Source: Channallabes apus
Lineage: Eukaryota; Chordata; Actinopteri; Siluriformes; Clariidae
DNA length: 64,000 nt
Direction: 5' to 3'
Assembly: GCA_030522415.1 (NCBI GenBank)
Contig: CM060113.1
Coordinates: forward strand, 3,767,467-3,831,466
Every line of letters begins with the position of its first letter. Position 1 is the first letter of the stretch. The position numbers were made by a program, and so were the translations under genes. Of this stretch, positions 33,027 through 44,414 are shown piece after piece. The notes under the pieces were generated by a model. The model was not told where the DNA came from and did no database searches. It saw nothing but the letters and a program-made list of their open reading frames with translations.

Positions 33027-34334
33027 GATATCAAGGTATAAACTACTTGCCCCTTCAAAAATATTAATTAAAACACTTACACAATTAAAACATAAGTGAA
33101 TAATCAAACAAACAAACAAACAGAACATTAAATAAATGTATATCACATAAAGCAGAAAACAAAATACAGTATATGTTTACTACAATTATTAAATTAATTA
33201 CACAGCAATGAACAAATAAATAGCAATAAATAAACACTGAAAAATTAAAGTATAGTTTCTCTGTTTGAAAAGGAAAAAAATAAGTATATATAGTATATAC
33301 AGTATATATAATTTATTATTTATTATGTATCATACATTGTTTGTTGGGTTTATTTGCTTACTACCTGTTTGCATATATATATATAAATCTATAATAACAC
33401 CAAGATTATAGTAGCCTCAAATAATAAAATAACATTAAACTAAGCTAAACTGAAATAACCTAAATAGCATTAGCGCGAGGCGTATGGTATGGGCTGCACT
33501 CAGTAAGTGTAATCGCACACTTAGAGAAATCAATGCAGCAGTTTGATCTAATAAAGCCTAGCTATATTGAAGCTTTCCTGGCCACGCCTCTTTAGTAGAA
33601 TCTTTGTTGATGCACCGTTTCTTCGAAAATTCTTGCATTATCCTGTCTCATGTGTCTGGTGCCTTTTCATTACAGTATGTCCACATTTTTGATGATCGAT
33701 TGCTCATTTTCTTGACATTTATGCCTATTCTGAGCCTAATTCCAGGAAAAATGTGTAATAAAATTACAGTGCAAATGCATATTCCTGCCTCTGACTCACC
33801 GGCATTAAACTCTAATGCTTTCTATCATATTAGAGACGTATAACACAGAGATGTATAGTGACTCAGTGGTATGCTGAAACCTACAACCGCACTACATCTA
33901 GTGAAGAAGTATTTTAAAGTGCTCTAAGTAAGTAACTTCTTCTTCTTTTTTTTTTTTTTAACCTAAGTACCTAATTACTCTTTAGGATACTCTACAGGCC
34001 ATGTAATTGCATTCAGACACTAGAAAACCATTACACAGCATCCATTACATCGTTGATTGTAATAAACGCTGGACCAGGCAGGAGTTATAGAGATCTTTAA
34101 GTGGACAAAGGCACTAAATTCTCTCCATCCTGTCACCTTCAGGCTAAAACAAATCCTTATCACTGCCTGGAATTAGGTTCAGGTTCCTCCCTATGCTCCT
34201 CCTACCTCTCCTTTTACCCACCTTGTGGGCTGACTCTAATATCCCTCCATTCATCACCATACAGTAGATACCACAGTATTATTACTGTAGACGATGTGTT
34301 CAATCTCCACAGCTGAGACGCTTGGTGTGGGACA
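33027..34334. other. AT-rich sequence, no gene recognised
   Basis: Contains an AGTATATA-rich stretch at 33285-33315 and short A/T runs. Frames at 33604-33843 and 34101-34316 have no recognisable feature. Confidence 0.45.
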
Positions 34335-34490
34335 CTCGGGAGGCAGGGTAAGCCAGCAGCATTTGCATGTAATTACCTTCTTTAGCGCTAATGCTAGCCA
34401 TCGCTCTCCAGCGCTCGCACTAAATCCCTGTGCCTCATTAGATGCTGAGATCTACCACAGGCGAGGAAGGTCTAAAGCTGAGATTCAGAG
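34335..34490. promoter_or_regulatory. candidate enhancer-like element (octamer plus homeodomain site)
   Basis: A perfect octamer ATTTGCAT (34361-34368) sits one base from TAATTA (34370-34375), followed by TTAGCGCTAATGCTAGCC. The segment is repeat-free and less AT-rich than its flanks. POU and homeodomain factors bind such sites in developmental enhancers; that this is one is inference. Confidence 0.3.
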
Positions 34491-35861
34491 AATTTTTAAA
34501 AAAATACACATTGAAGTTTGGGCACACTAGCATTATGACTCATTTAGAAATTTGGGAAGAAAGTCTTATCAGAAATATTTAAAATCATTTAAAGTCATTT
34601 AAAATATAACAATTCTGGTTGGTTTAACTAATTTATTTCATTACACATGTCTTCCTTCTGTTTAAATTCACAACATTAATGTCTGCATTAGTATAAAAAG
34701 CAATATAGTGAAAGTCATTAAAAAGATGAGCATGGGGTGTACAAACTTTTGCCTAACATGTACTGTAATGTAAAAACTTGGGACCATTTTAGACATGTAT
34801 GCGTTTGTAATGTAATAATCATGAACAAATGAAATTATTAGTTTAACTGGTTTAACCTTTTATACGGCACTCATTGAAATACTTGGAAATTCTAAATGTC
34901 AAGACTTTTCCAAGGTTTTTTTCATTATTGTCATTTATGTGTTGCAAATCAATGTTAGTGAACTTCCCAGATATTGCTTAATTAGAAGAATAAGTTTGGA
35001 AAAAGTCTTATTTTTGAATTGTGCCCATTAAAAGGATATGACTAATTTTGTAATTATGTAATAATTCTTCCTAAACCTATCTATATAAACAGTATATATA
35101 AATTTAGTTAAATGCATATTTATTGCAAAAATATTTTGCTAATTATATTTCAATAAAATCATTTTATATAACGTAAATAAAACAAAATTTTAATAAAATA
35201 AAAACTATTTTAAAAAATAATACAAAAACTCCACAGAAGTTACCAAATGTTGTTCTTTAGCCAATTATGGGTTAAAGTGTTTTTACCTCATAATGAATAA
35301 ATGCAAATTTGAATCCTGGATTGGATAGAAGGCTGTTGCTTTCCTTTATTTCATGAAATTCAGGATACTTCAATCTTGAATAGTTCACATAAACCTCATG
35401 GAAACACATGAAACAAATTCACAAGATGCAAATGTACAGTTACAAGATGGACAGGATTAACAGAATTGAATGAACAGGATAAAAAGGATGGTCTTTAGTC
35501 ACTACAAACAATACAAGAAAGAAATGAAACACATATTACAATCACCAATAAGCATATAAATATATTAAATCTAGTACAATTAATCTAAATAAACAAATAT
35601 AAACCATACAACTGATCGAACAAACTTACTTAACGCATCCTAAAAACTGGACTCAAAGGACATGGTTTCGTGTCCACTCAACCACCCACGCATCACGAAT
35701 ACAAAGAGGACAAAGAAAGGAAGTGAGGTGTATTTATAGACCTTGACCAAGCGAGTATGGGTAATGTAGTGCACCTTATATGGTAGTGTAGTTTAACAGG
35801 GATTGTGGGAGATATAGTACAAATAAGAAGTTTTAAGAACAAATAGGACAAGTTCACAACA

Positions 35862-35896
<35 letters not shown>

Positions 35897-37460
35897 TACC
35901 AAACTGCCGAAGTATAGGTAATAAGGATTTACCTTCAGGATATGCTAGAATAACAACTTTCAATAGTAACTACCTTGTTGTTGACTAATTTCCTACAAGA
36001 GCATATAAGAGCTTTATTTTTTAACACATTGAATATTACCAAAGTATTTATTTCCTACGTTTTTATTTGTATTTTTTATGAACATTTCAGTCATGTTCTC
36101 TTATTCAGCGCCTGTTCGTCCTTGAGCACTTTAGATCAAGGGCGAATTCCTCTCCTTTCACTGCAAGTGGAACTTGTTCATTCAAATAAAAACATGCTGT
36201 TTATTGTTTAACCCCACAGTAGCATGACTGACTCTTCTTGCTAATGAATTCTATTCACCTTCTCCATATTAAATGTTTTCTTTACTACTACTTTTTCAAA
36301 AAAAAAATTTTCTTTTCATGGGGATTTGAGGCCAATTATTATTTATGTAGGATTGGTCCTGGTTCTAGGTTGTGCTCTGAAAAATAATGATCATTCACAC
36401 ATGTATAGTACACTCACACACTGTGATGGTAAGTGCACACACTCCTAAGCCACACCGCAATTACATATAACAACATACGATGCAGACCAACGCACTGTAA
36501 AAGAACTATACACTAAAATAACATTAGTCCTTTTTTCTAACTGAGAATAATTTACAGTAAAACTCTCTACTGTACATATTGTACAACTATGTAATTTACT
36601 GTAGATATTGGATACATTTGCTTTTGAAGCAATGAATCAGTACTTTAGGTTTTAGCTATTAAGTAGGTAAATATGCAGAACAAATAATATATGAAGGATG
36701 TACAACTGTAACTGAGAACAAAACACTGTAAATTATCTGTGTATTAAATGTACCTTTTCGTAATTCTCTGTATTTGTTTCTACTACACTTTAATTTAATT
36801 TACTTTAATTAACTGTAAAATCATGTTTTTTGATGTACAGTTAAATATTTTAATGTTGATACATTTGTGCACAGGTTTCTTCACAGTTTGATGCAATATT
36901 TTGTGATAGTTCATACATTTTAGCTGAAAAGTTGGTAAATGTTCAGAACAACATATACAGTACTGTACATGTCAGCTTTTAAACATAAAATCTGACTGTT
37001 TTCTACTCAATTCTTATACAAAGACATGCTACAATATCTATTTTTTGGAATGATTATGAGGTAAGAAATAAATAAAATATGACAGTGACACTGAAACTGC
37101 ACAAAAACAAGTGAAATTCTATTTACAAAAACTTTTTTTTATGAAATCTTTTCACCCGAATTATTGAACTGAGTTCAGGTAAGTATTAAAAAAAAACTTT
37201 CCATTATTTTTATATTATCTATACAAACTCATAGTTTTCATAACACCAAAACACTTTATTTTCTCTCCCAGATTTAGTCACATTTTAAAGTAAGTTTTAA
37301 ATAAATTTGTAGATACAGTACAGAATAAAGTTAGATGCAAAAACAAATAAACTTTAAAAAAATATCATTTTGAATATACAGTAAAGGCAGTTGTTAGTAA
37401 CTTAATAAGCCACATATCATTTAAATACTTAAGCAATATTAGCATAATATTTCCTGCTTT
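34491..37460. other. AT-rich sequence, no gene recognised
   Basis: About 3 kb with an (ATT)n run at 35862-35895 and several T or A runs. An isolated CACTGTAAAAG near 36489 resembles the ends of the CACTGTAAA elements, but I could not find a partner end. The frames 35693-35902 and 35975-36211 show no domain. No exon-like signal stands out. Confidence 0.45.
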
Positions 37461-37947
37461 TAGAACAGACCATTTGCTTGCAGAATTGTTTTTTGTACTA
37501 ACTCTCCAAAATGAAGCTTTCTTTCCAGCCAAAAAGTGGTCAGATTGTCACATGAGCGGGCCGAGGGCGACGGTGCTGAGGGAAAAACTCCCTGGAATGG
37601 CAAAAGGAAGAACCCTTGAGAGGAACTCAACAGGGAACCCATCCTGATTTGGGTGAAAACAGATAACAGGGATTGATCTGCTGTCATACTTTGTGATAGG
37701 AGGAAGTTCAGTATAACCGGAGATGTGTTTAAGTTAATATGGAGTCCAGTTAGTTATTGGAGGCTCAGGTAGACTGTAGGAAATTCCAGTTCGGAACTAT
37801 TGAGTGACTGCAGCCTGACAAGCAGCCTGCATCCTTTAATCGAAGAAGGCACGGCAGATCATAAGACACTAGCAGTTTCATTAAGGAACTGCGGCGCAAG
37901 ACCATTTAATGCTTTGATGTCCTCATATTTTCTGGTTCTACTGAGGA
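37461..37947 (-). mobile_element. LINE-type 3' region, left part (gypsy insertion host)
   Basis: The inverse of 37590-37680 matches the repeat at 58770-58850 (ATGAGGATGGGTTCCCTGTT and GGTTCCTCTCAAGG in that copy). The remainder (AAGACCATTTAATGCTTTG, TATTTTCTGGTTCTACTGAG) continues beyond the gypsy element at 41688. I cannot name the family firmly. The tail type at 60500-60532 (TTGAATTGAATTG) suggests a LINE. Confidence 0.6.
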
Positions 37948-38503
37948 TGTCACATTCCCATTACTAACCGCCGTCTTTTCTCCTCTTTTCCCACGCTGTC
38001 ATGTCTTCTCCCTCACGTGCTCATGTTTTCCTTCCGTCTGTCATGCTCTTACACACGCCCGCCCACTTTACACACCGGCATCTCATTCACAAACTAATTT
38101 CTCCCGGCATTTAAAGAAGCGCAGAGTGCGGTCTCATTGGCAGATTATTGCATGCCTTCAGAGCCCAATTTTCCCACGTTTCTTTTTCGTGTAAGTTTTT
38201 TCCGTTTTCGACCTCGCCTGTTCTCGGTTTTTGCTTCTAGTCTATCTTCTTTGGATCTCGTTCGCTGTTTGTTTACCGCCTGGTTTTGACCTTTCACATC
38301 GGTTCACGGTTACGTCTCTGCTCGCTCCCCTTTCGGATTTTTTTGCCCCGTTGACTGACTCATTGGCTTTGAACTCTCGCACTGGTTCTCGACAACGTCT
38401 CTGCTCGCTCCCTTTTTGATTCATGCACCGCGGACTGATTTTACTGGCTCTTCGACCTGTTTTTCCAGCTCTGTATTACGACTTTGGGATTGGGTCCGTA
38501 ACA
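37948..38503 (+). repeat. 5' LTR, lacking its 3' part
   Basis: 38062-38480 matches 41126-41523 with scattered differences (shared TTTACACACCGGCATCTCAT, TTTTTTCCGTTTTCGACCTC and TTCATGCACCG). The first ~114 bp are present only here. Matching ends around 38480-38500, where different sequence starts, so the last ~150 bp seen in the right LTR are lost. Confidence 0.85.
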
Positions 38504-38565
38504 CGATCATAGGCTGGAATCCATCTTGCCTATCCTCATGCCTTGTCTCTGCATCCATTCAGTCT

Positions 38566-39801
38566 CCTTCTGCTACTGATAAAGTGCAGTTCCCCCTTCT
38601 CTCCAATGTGCACCTGGAGTATGCTGACCTCCGTGAGGTCTTCAGTAAGTCTCGCGCCACCTCCCTGCCACCACATTGACCCTATGATTGTGCCATCGAT
38701 CTTCTTCCAGGCGCAGCCCCCCCAAGGGGGCGTCACTACTCCCTCTCTTCCCCCAAAAGAGATGCCATGAACCAATACATCACAGAATCACTAGCAGCCC
38801 GAAGCTGGAAGACGCGGGATTCTTTTTGTTGAGAAAAAGGACAAGTCCTTACGGCCCTGCATCGATTATCGGGGTCTTAATGAGATCACAATTAAAAATC
38901 ATTATCCCCTTCCTCTCATGACCACGGCTTTTGAGCTATTGCAGGGAGCACATGTCTTTACAAAACTCGACCTCCGAAACGCCTACCACCTCGTCAGGAT
39001 AAGAGAAGGGGACAAGTGGAAAACTGCATTTAACACTCCTACTGACCACTACGAATATCTGGTGGTACCTTTTGGACTAACCAATGCACCTGCAGTTTTT
39101 CAATCTCTGTTAAATGACGTCTTAAGTGACTTTCTGAACGTGTTTGTATTTGTCTACCTTGATGACATTTTAATCTTTTCTCACTCCTTGGATGAACACA
39201 TCACCCATGTCCGCCAGGTACTGGGTGGCTGCTGGAGAACAAACTGTTTGTCAAGGCGGAAAAATGTGAGTTTCACCAGAAATCCACCTCTTTTCTGGGG
39301 TTTGTCATTTCTCCCTCCAAGATCCAGATGGAGCCCTCCAAAGTCAAGGCTGTTATGGATTGGCCCACGCCCTCTTCTAGAAGAGAACTCCAACGCTTCT
39401 TGGGGTTTGCCAATTTTTACCGCAGGTTCATAAAGAATTATAGCACAGTGGCTGCTCCCCTCACAGCTCTCACTTCCTCAAAGCTACCCTTTCTGTGGAA
39501 CACAAGGGCAGAAGTGTCCTTTATGAACCTCAAACGGAGATTGACTTCAGCACCCATTCTCACCATCCCAGACCCCTCCCTCCAATTCACTGTCGAGGTG
39601 GATGCTTCTGAAACAGGGGCTGGAGCCATCCTCTCTCAGAGAAGCCCCAAGGACAACAAGTTGCATCCCTGCTCCTTTTTCTCTCGTCGTCTAACTTCTA
39701 CGGAACGAAACTATGACATTGGCGAACGAGAGCTACTACCTATCAAACTAGCCCTCGAGGAGTGGAGACATTGGTTGGAGGGGCCCAGCATCCCTTTCTA
39801 G
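38566..39801 (+). pseudogene. gypsy pol: reverse transcriptase, broken
   Basis: The start carries the EVFSKSRATSLPPH segment that precedes gypsy reverse transcriptase; it is stopped by TGA at 38677-38679. A frame change and a small deletion follow near 38800. The frame 38818-39222 then holds the fingers and palm, including [20 protein letters not shown] and the catalytic YLDDI at 39155-39169. A shift near 39225 breaks the frame. 39328-39801 continues with the thumb ([12 protein letters not shown]) and enters RNase H. It acted as the enzyme copying element RNA to DNA; this copy cannot make it. Confidence 0.93.
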
Positions 39802-40130
39802 TCTGAACTGACCACAGAAACTTGAAGTACTTGAGATCAGCTAAAAGATTAAATGCCCGTCAAGCCCGCTGGTCCCTGTTTTTCTCAAGATTCAACTTCA
39901 CCATATCCTACCGCCCAGGCTCTAAGAACACCAAGCCCGATGCACTTTCCCGACAGTTCTCTCCGCCCCAGAATATCGCTCTTACGGAAAACATCCTCCC
40001 ACCACACCGCATGGTGGCTGCTACCCAGCAGGACATCGAAGCTCTGGTCAGACAGACACTAGAGCAAGAGCCAGGCCCAAGTAACGTCCCTGCCAACCGG
40101 CTATTCATCCCTCAATCTATTCGCCCATAG
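39550..40130 (+). pseudogene. gypsy pol: RNase H and tether, broken
   Basis: RNase H begins with [12 protein letters not shown]; the Asp codon is at 39601-39603. It continues through [15 protein letters not shown], then meets a stop at 39799-39801 caused by a frame change. From 39822 a new frame holds LKYL, RQARW and the PDALSR motif that closes RNase H in gypsy elements, followed by a Pro/Gln-rich linker to a stop near 40128-40130. The domain removes template RNA during reverse transcription. Confidence 0.9.
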
Positions 40131-41125
40131 GTACTTGAATGGGGACACTGCTACAGATTGGCCTGTCACCTGGGAGGGCCCGCACTCTGTACCTGATCCA
40201 GCAACGCTTCTGGTGGGCACCTATGAGGGGGGATATCTTCAGATTTGTGGCAGCATGCGAGACATGTTCAAGAAACAAGTCATCCAACCAACCTCCAGCA
40301 GACCTCCTTAAACCACTCTCCATCCCTCACCGCCCTTGGTCTCACATCGCACTGGACGTTACAGGACTCCCAACTTCAGAAGGGAACTCTTGCATTATGA
40401 CCATTGTGGATCGTGTCTCCAGAGCCGCCCATTTTGTCCCTCTGACCAAACTCCCCTCATCCAAGGAGACTGCCGAACTGCTCATCCTCCATGTTTTTCG
40501 GCTCCATGGACTTCCTGTTGACATTGTCTCTGACAGGGGATCCCAGTTCTCCGCACACTTCTGGAAGGCCTTCTGTAGACTCATCGGCGCCATGCCAAGT
40601 CTGTCTTCTGGTTATCATCTACAATCCAATGGACAGACGGAGAGAACAAACCAAAAGCTGGAGACCTCTCTGAGATGCATGACGTCACAGAACCCCTCTT
40701 CATGGAGCATGATGCTCCCATGGGTAGAATATGCCCACAACTCTCTCCCCACTTCATCTACTGGGATGTCCCCCTTCCTGTGCTGTTTGGCATATCAACC
40801 ACCCCTGTTTCTTTCTCAGGAAGAAGAGGTAGCGGTCCCTTCGGCACAGAGTTTCATGCAACGTTGCAAGAGGACTTGGCAGAGAGCTGGAAGCTGATCG
40901 ACAGCGCTCGATTGCTCCAGGATACAAGGACGGCAATAGAGTAATGCTTGCCACGCGGGACATTCCCCTCAAAACCATCTCACGAAAACTATCCCCTAGG
41001 TTCATTGGCCCATTTACCGTCACTAAGGTTATCAACCCTTGCTCTGTCAGGTTACGCCTGCCTTCCACTATGCACAGAATAAATCCCACCTTCCACATCT
41101 CGCAAATCAAGTGCGTGGTTACCAA
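40112..41125 (+). pseudogene. gypsy pol: integrase, broken, C-terminus cut
   Basis: The zinc-binding region is damaged: the CETC pair (about 40253) is present but the His pair is not clear. The frame 40139-40897 keeps the full DD35E triad: Asp at 40355-40357, Asp at 40532-40534 (SDRGSQF) and Glu at 40640-40642 (GQTERTN), with 35 residues between the last two. A frame change near 40897 leads to a frame at 40944 that holds the GPY/F module (PRFIGPFTV) and INPTFHISQIK. Pol then stops where right-LTR sequence begins at about 41126, so any chromodomain is missing. Confidence 0.93.
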
Positions 41126-41682
41126 CCCACTTTACACACCGGCATCTCATTCACACACTAATTTCTCCCGGCATTTAAAGAAACACAGAGCGTGGTCTCA
41201 TTGCCAGATTATTGCGTGTCTTCAGAGCCCAATTTTTCGTGTAAGTTTTTTCCGTTTTCGACCTCGCCTGTTCTCGGTTTTTGCTTCTAGTCTATTGTCT
41301 TTGGATCTCGTTCGCTGTTTACCGGCTGGTTTTGACCTTTCGCTTCGGTACACGGTTCTCTGCTCGCTCCCCTTTCGGAATTTTCCGCCCTGCTGACTGA
41401 CACATTGGCTTTGAACTCTTGCACTGGCTCACGACAACGTCTCTGCTCGCTCCCTTTTTGATTCATGCACCGTGGACTGATTTTACTGGCTTTTTGACCT
41501 GTTTTTCCAGCTCTGTATTATGTCATTGGGATTTCCCCCGAAACACGGAAGTGCTCAGCTGCTGGCACGCCACACACTCCTCTTTCAAGTTCGTGCCTGA
41601 ACCACTCCCCCTTTTGACACTGTAATCTGCACTTGGGTTCTGCTCCTCTTGCTCTCTTCATTATTCTGCGCCCATTCTGACA
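41126..41682 (+). repeat. 3' LTR, lacking its 5' part
   Basis: Begins abruptly after pol at CCCACTTTACACACC and matches the left LTR to about 41523, then continues to CTGACA next to the GAGGA duplication. The first ~114 bp of the LTR are absent. Confidence 0.85.
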
Positions 41683-41687
41683 GAGGA

Positions 41688-41860
41688 CTCTCGCTACTAC
41701 ATTCTGGACTAACTGAAGCTTGTTTATGCACCTAGTCGAACAACCAGACAGTAAGGCGTTACAGTAGTCCAACCTAAAGGTGATAAAAGCATGAACAATT
41801 TTTTCTCATCACCATTCTGTGCTTGAAGTCTTCTGTAAATGTCAATTTATTTAGTTATGC
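41688..41860 (-). mobile_element. LINE-type repeat, right part after the gypsy insertion
   Basis: CTACATTCTGGACTAACTGA, CAGACAGTAAGGCGTTACAG and AAAGCATGAACAATTTTTTC continue the repeat interrupted at 37947. The right boundary is not clear. Confidence 0.55.
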
Positions 41861-42368
41861 CTTCATCTGTCAAGAATCTCATCACAAGTCCCAGTTTGAC
41901 TTGAACACTTTTTTGTAAAGTGCCTGATCAAGTATACAGTATCTCTTTTACTTTTTTTACTTTACTTTCATTTGGTCATAACCTAGACCTTACAGTATAA
42001 GGAATAATATATATTATATATGCTATCCATAATGAAAAAAAGCAAGTATTAAAACATACCTTTTGTGGTACAAATGCCTGTTCCAGGAGTGACACTCTCA
42101 AGGGTCTACATTTTGTTAATTTCATCAGAAAATCTACAGGGTGCCATGTACCTATAAACCTCAGTTTTGGTACATAATTGGACCTTTAGGATCCCTGGTA
42201 TACCTGTGGGTGCAAACTCGCATCAACTTGTGCTTTATGAAACACAGTTGGGTTTCTATTTTTTTTACAGTGTAATATATGGAATAAATTCCCAGCTCTC
42301 ATGTCCCGGTTTAATGCTTTCTTGTGTTCACTCTGGTATGTCAAGGCATAAGGAAATGAGAAACTGAG
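41861..42368. other. AT-rich sequence, no gene recognised
   Basis: No clear repeat or coding feature. Confidence 0.4.
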
Positions 42369-42923
42369 CTTTATACTGTATACGGATTTGGGGAAATGGG
42401 TATTCAGATATTGGTTTTGTTATTTGCTATATTTCCAGTACATCTCACAAGTATTATATGCATTTCAGTTTTACACCCACACTGTCATTTGCCTTTGGAC
42501 TTATATATCAACAAAAAAGAAATATGTATTCATGAGAATACATAAGGTTTAAATATTTTAAAATAAAGTCTATTCAGCATGTTAGTCCAACTTTGGTGCA
42601 TCCATTTCAGCAATTCATCTTAAAATTAAAAGATTACAAGAGTCTCTGTGATGGCCTCACAATTTCTTGAAAATTTTCTGTCAATATTAACTAGGATTCA
42701 AGTCAGGAGATTCGGCTCGGTCATTGTTTGTAATCATTGTCAACTGCACTGATTTTCAGTTTCTTAACTATAGAGAAATTCTTTTCCATCACTCCATTCA
42801 TGTTTCCTTTGATGACATGTAATTCAACAGTACGGTTTACAGATGAGCAGCTACATATTATGATGCTCCCACCACCATGCTTCACTCTGAGAACGATTGT
42901 GTTACAGTATATATACTGTATAA

Positions 42924-43857
42924 ACCGTGGGGAAAAAAAGTATTTAGTCAGCCACCAATTGTGCAAGTTCTCCGACTTAAAAATATATTTTTTCATACAA
43001 AGCCACTCCTTCGTTGCCTGGGTGGTGTGTTTGGGATCATTGTCATGCTGAAAGACCCAGCCACGTTTCATCTTCAATGCCCTTGCTGATGGAAGGAGGT
43101 TTTCACTCAAAATCTCACGATACATGACCCTGTTCATTCGTTCCTTTACACGGATCAGTCATCCTGGTCCCTTTTCAGAAAAACAGCCCCGAAGCAAGAT
43201 GTTTCCACCCCCATGCTTCACAGTAGGTCTGGTGTTCTTTGGATGCAACTCAGCATTCCTTCTCCTCCAAACACAACAAGTTGAGTTTTCAGAAAAAGTT
43301 CTATTTTGGTTTAATCTGATCATATGACATTCTCCCAATCCTCTTCTGGTATCCTTTGTTTCTTTGGTCCCAGCTCTCTGAAGGTCATTCACTAGGTCCT
43401 CCCGTGTGGTTCTGGGATTTTTGCTCACAATTCTTGTGATCATTTTGACCCCATGGGGTGAGATCTTCCCAGCCTGTTTATGTATATACAATTTTGTTTA
43501 TGGTGTTCTTTGACAGATCTTTGGTCTTGGCCATAGTGGAGTTTGGAGTGTGACTGTTTGAGGTTGTGGACAGGTGTCTTTTATACTGATAATGAGTTCA
43601 AACAAATGGAATTAATACAGGTAATGACTGGAGGACAGAGGAGCCTCTTAAAGAAGAAGTTACAGGTCTATAAGAGCCAGAAATTTTGCTTATTTGTAGG
43701 TGACCAAATACTTATTTTACCGAGGAATTAATTTATTAATAATCCTGCAATGTGATTTTCTGTGTTTTTTTTTTCTTTCTTATTTTGTCTCTCCTAGTTG
43801 AGGTATACCTATGGTGAGAATTACAGGCCTCTCTCATCTTTGTAAGTGGGAGAACTT
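42924..43857 (-). mobile_element. Tc1-like element with internal deletion and damaged ends
   Basis: The left end has GTGGGGAAAAAAAGTATTTA and GTCAGCCACCAATTGTGCAA. The right end has the matching inner arm (GACCAAATACTTATTTTACC to AAGTGGGAGAAC) but lacks the outermost bases. On the minus strand the transposase starts at about 43535 (MAKTKDL-like) and runs to about 42990, where it jumps directly into the left arm, so the C-terminal half with the catalytic Glu is deleted. Confidence 0.85.
42990..43535 (-). pseudogene. Tc1-like transposase, C-terminally deleted
   Basis: Minus-strand frames at 43491-43159 and 43137-42990 give the N-terminal DNA-binding part ([20 protein letters not shown]), the central region with [14 protein letters not shown] and VKHGGGN, and then QHDNDPKHT, which carries the second catalytic Asp. 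Stops and shifts separate the pieces: a catalytic segment around the first Asp is altered, and the Glu region is gone. It is a dead copy of a TA-specific DDE transposase. Confidence 0.85.
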
Positions 43858-43863
43858 TATATA

Positions 43864-44414
43864 CTCTACCATTCAAACGTTTGCAGTCACTTTCTAACTC
43901 CATGATCGTTCCTGATTTTTATTTCTTTCTACATTGTAAAGTTTTGCTGAAGGCGTCCAAAACTGCATGAATCTCCTTTGAACAGTTGATATTGAGATGT
44001 TTCTGCTACTTCTGCTCTGTAAAGACTTCATAACGCCTCTAATCTGAGCTGCTGTTAATTGGTCATTTTTCAGGCTGATAACTCTAAATGAACTTCTCGT
44101 CTGCAGCAGAGGGAGGTTTTGGTCTCGTCCTCCTGGGACGGCCTTCATGAGAGACAGTTTAATTATGGTGCTTGACGGATTTTGCAAATGCACTTGACAA
44201 TACTGTTCTTGCAAGAACTATTACAGAAAGGCCGACCTCTGTGTCTTAAAATAACAACTAACTGGTGTTTTTCTTGTTGTTCCATAATTACCTAATTCCA
44301 TATGTGTTATTTTATAGTTTTGAAATCCCCAGTGTTGTTGTAGAATGTAGAAAATAAATCACTAAACAAAAACAAAGAAATTTGCAAGTGACCCCAAACT
44401 TTTGAACGGTAGTG
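43864..44414 (-). mobile_element. short Tc1-like element with CTACCNTTCAAA ends
   Basis: The left end CTACCATTCAAACGTTTGCA and the inverse of the right end, CTACCGTTCAAAAGTTTGGG, are terminal inverted repeats with GTCAC next to both; TA follows at 44415-44416. The minus-strand frame at 44214-43894 has QLTAAQIRGVMKS and ISTVQRRF, matching a Tc1-type helix-turn-helix. It is only about 550 bp long, so the catalytic domain is deleted. Confidence 0.8.

Larger units (their letters stand above)
37948..41682 (+). mobile_element. truncated Ty3/gypsy LTR retrotransposon
   Basis: The 5-bp GAGGA lies directly outside both ends (37943-37947 and 41683-41687), and the flanks are continuous parts of one older repeat. 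The ends are TGTCAC and CTGACA, as expected for LTRs. Reverse transcriptase, RNase H and integrase occur in the gypsy order. It is about 3.7 kb long, shorter than an intact element: gag, protease and the primer site are missing, and so are the 3' end of the left LTR and the 5' end of the right LTR. Two internal deletions at the LTR/internal junctions are the simplest reading. Confidence 0.9.

Noticed and set aside
36489..37390. Fifth CACTGTAAA element
   Set aside because: A possible left end (CACTGTAAAAG) is present but no matching TTTACAGTG right end with TA was found.
38242..38424. Minus-strand frame across the 5' LTR
   Set aside because: Lies entirely inside LTR sequence; shadow frame.
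37997..38503. LTR boundaries TGTCATG to GTAACA
   Set aside because: They look like LTR ends, but no target duplication fits. The GAGGA duplication places the true ends at 37948 and 41682.
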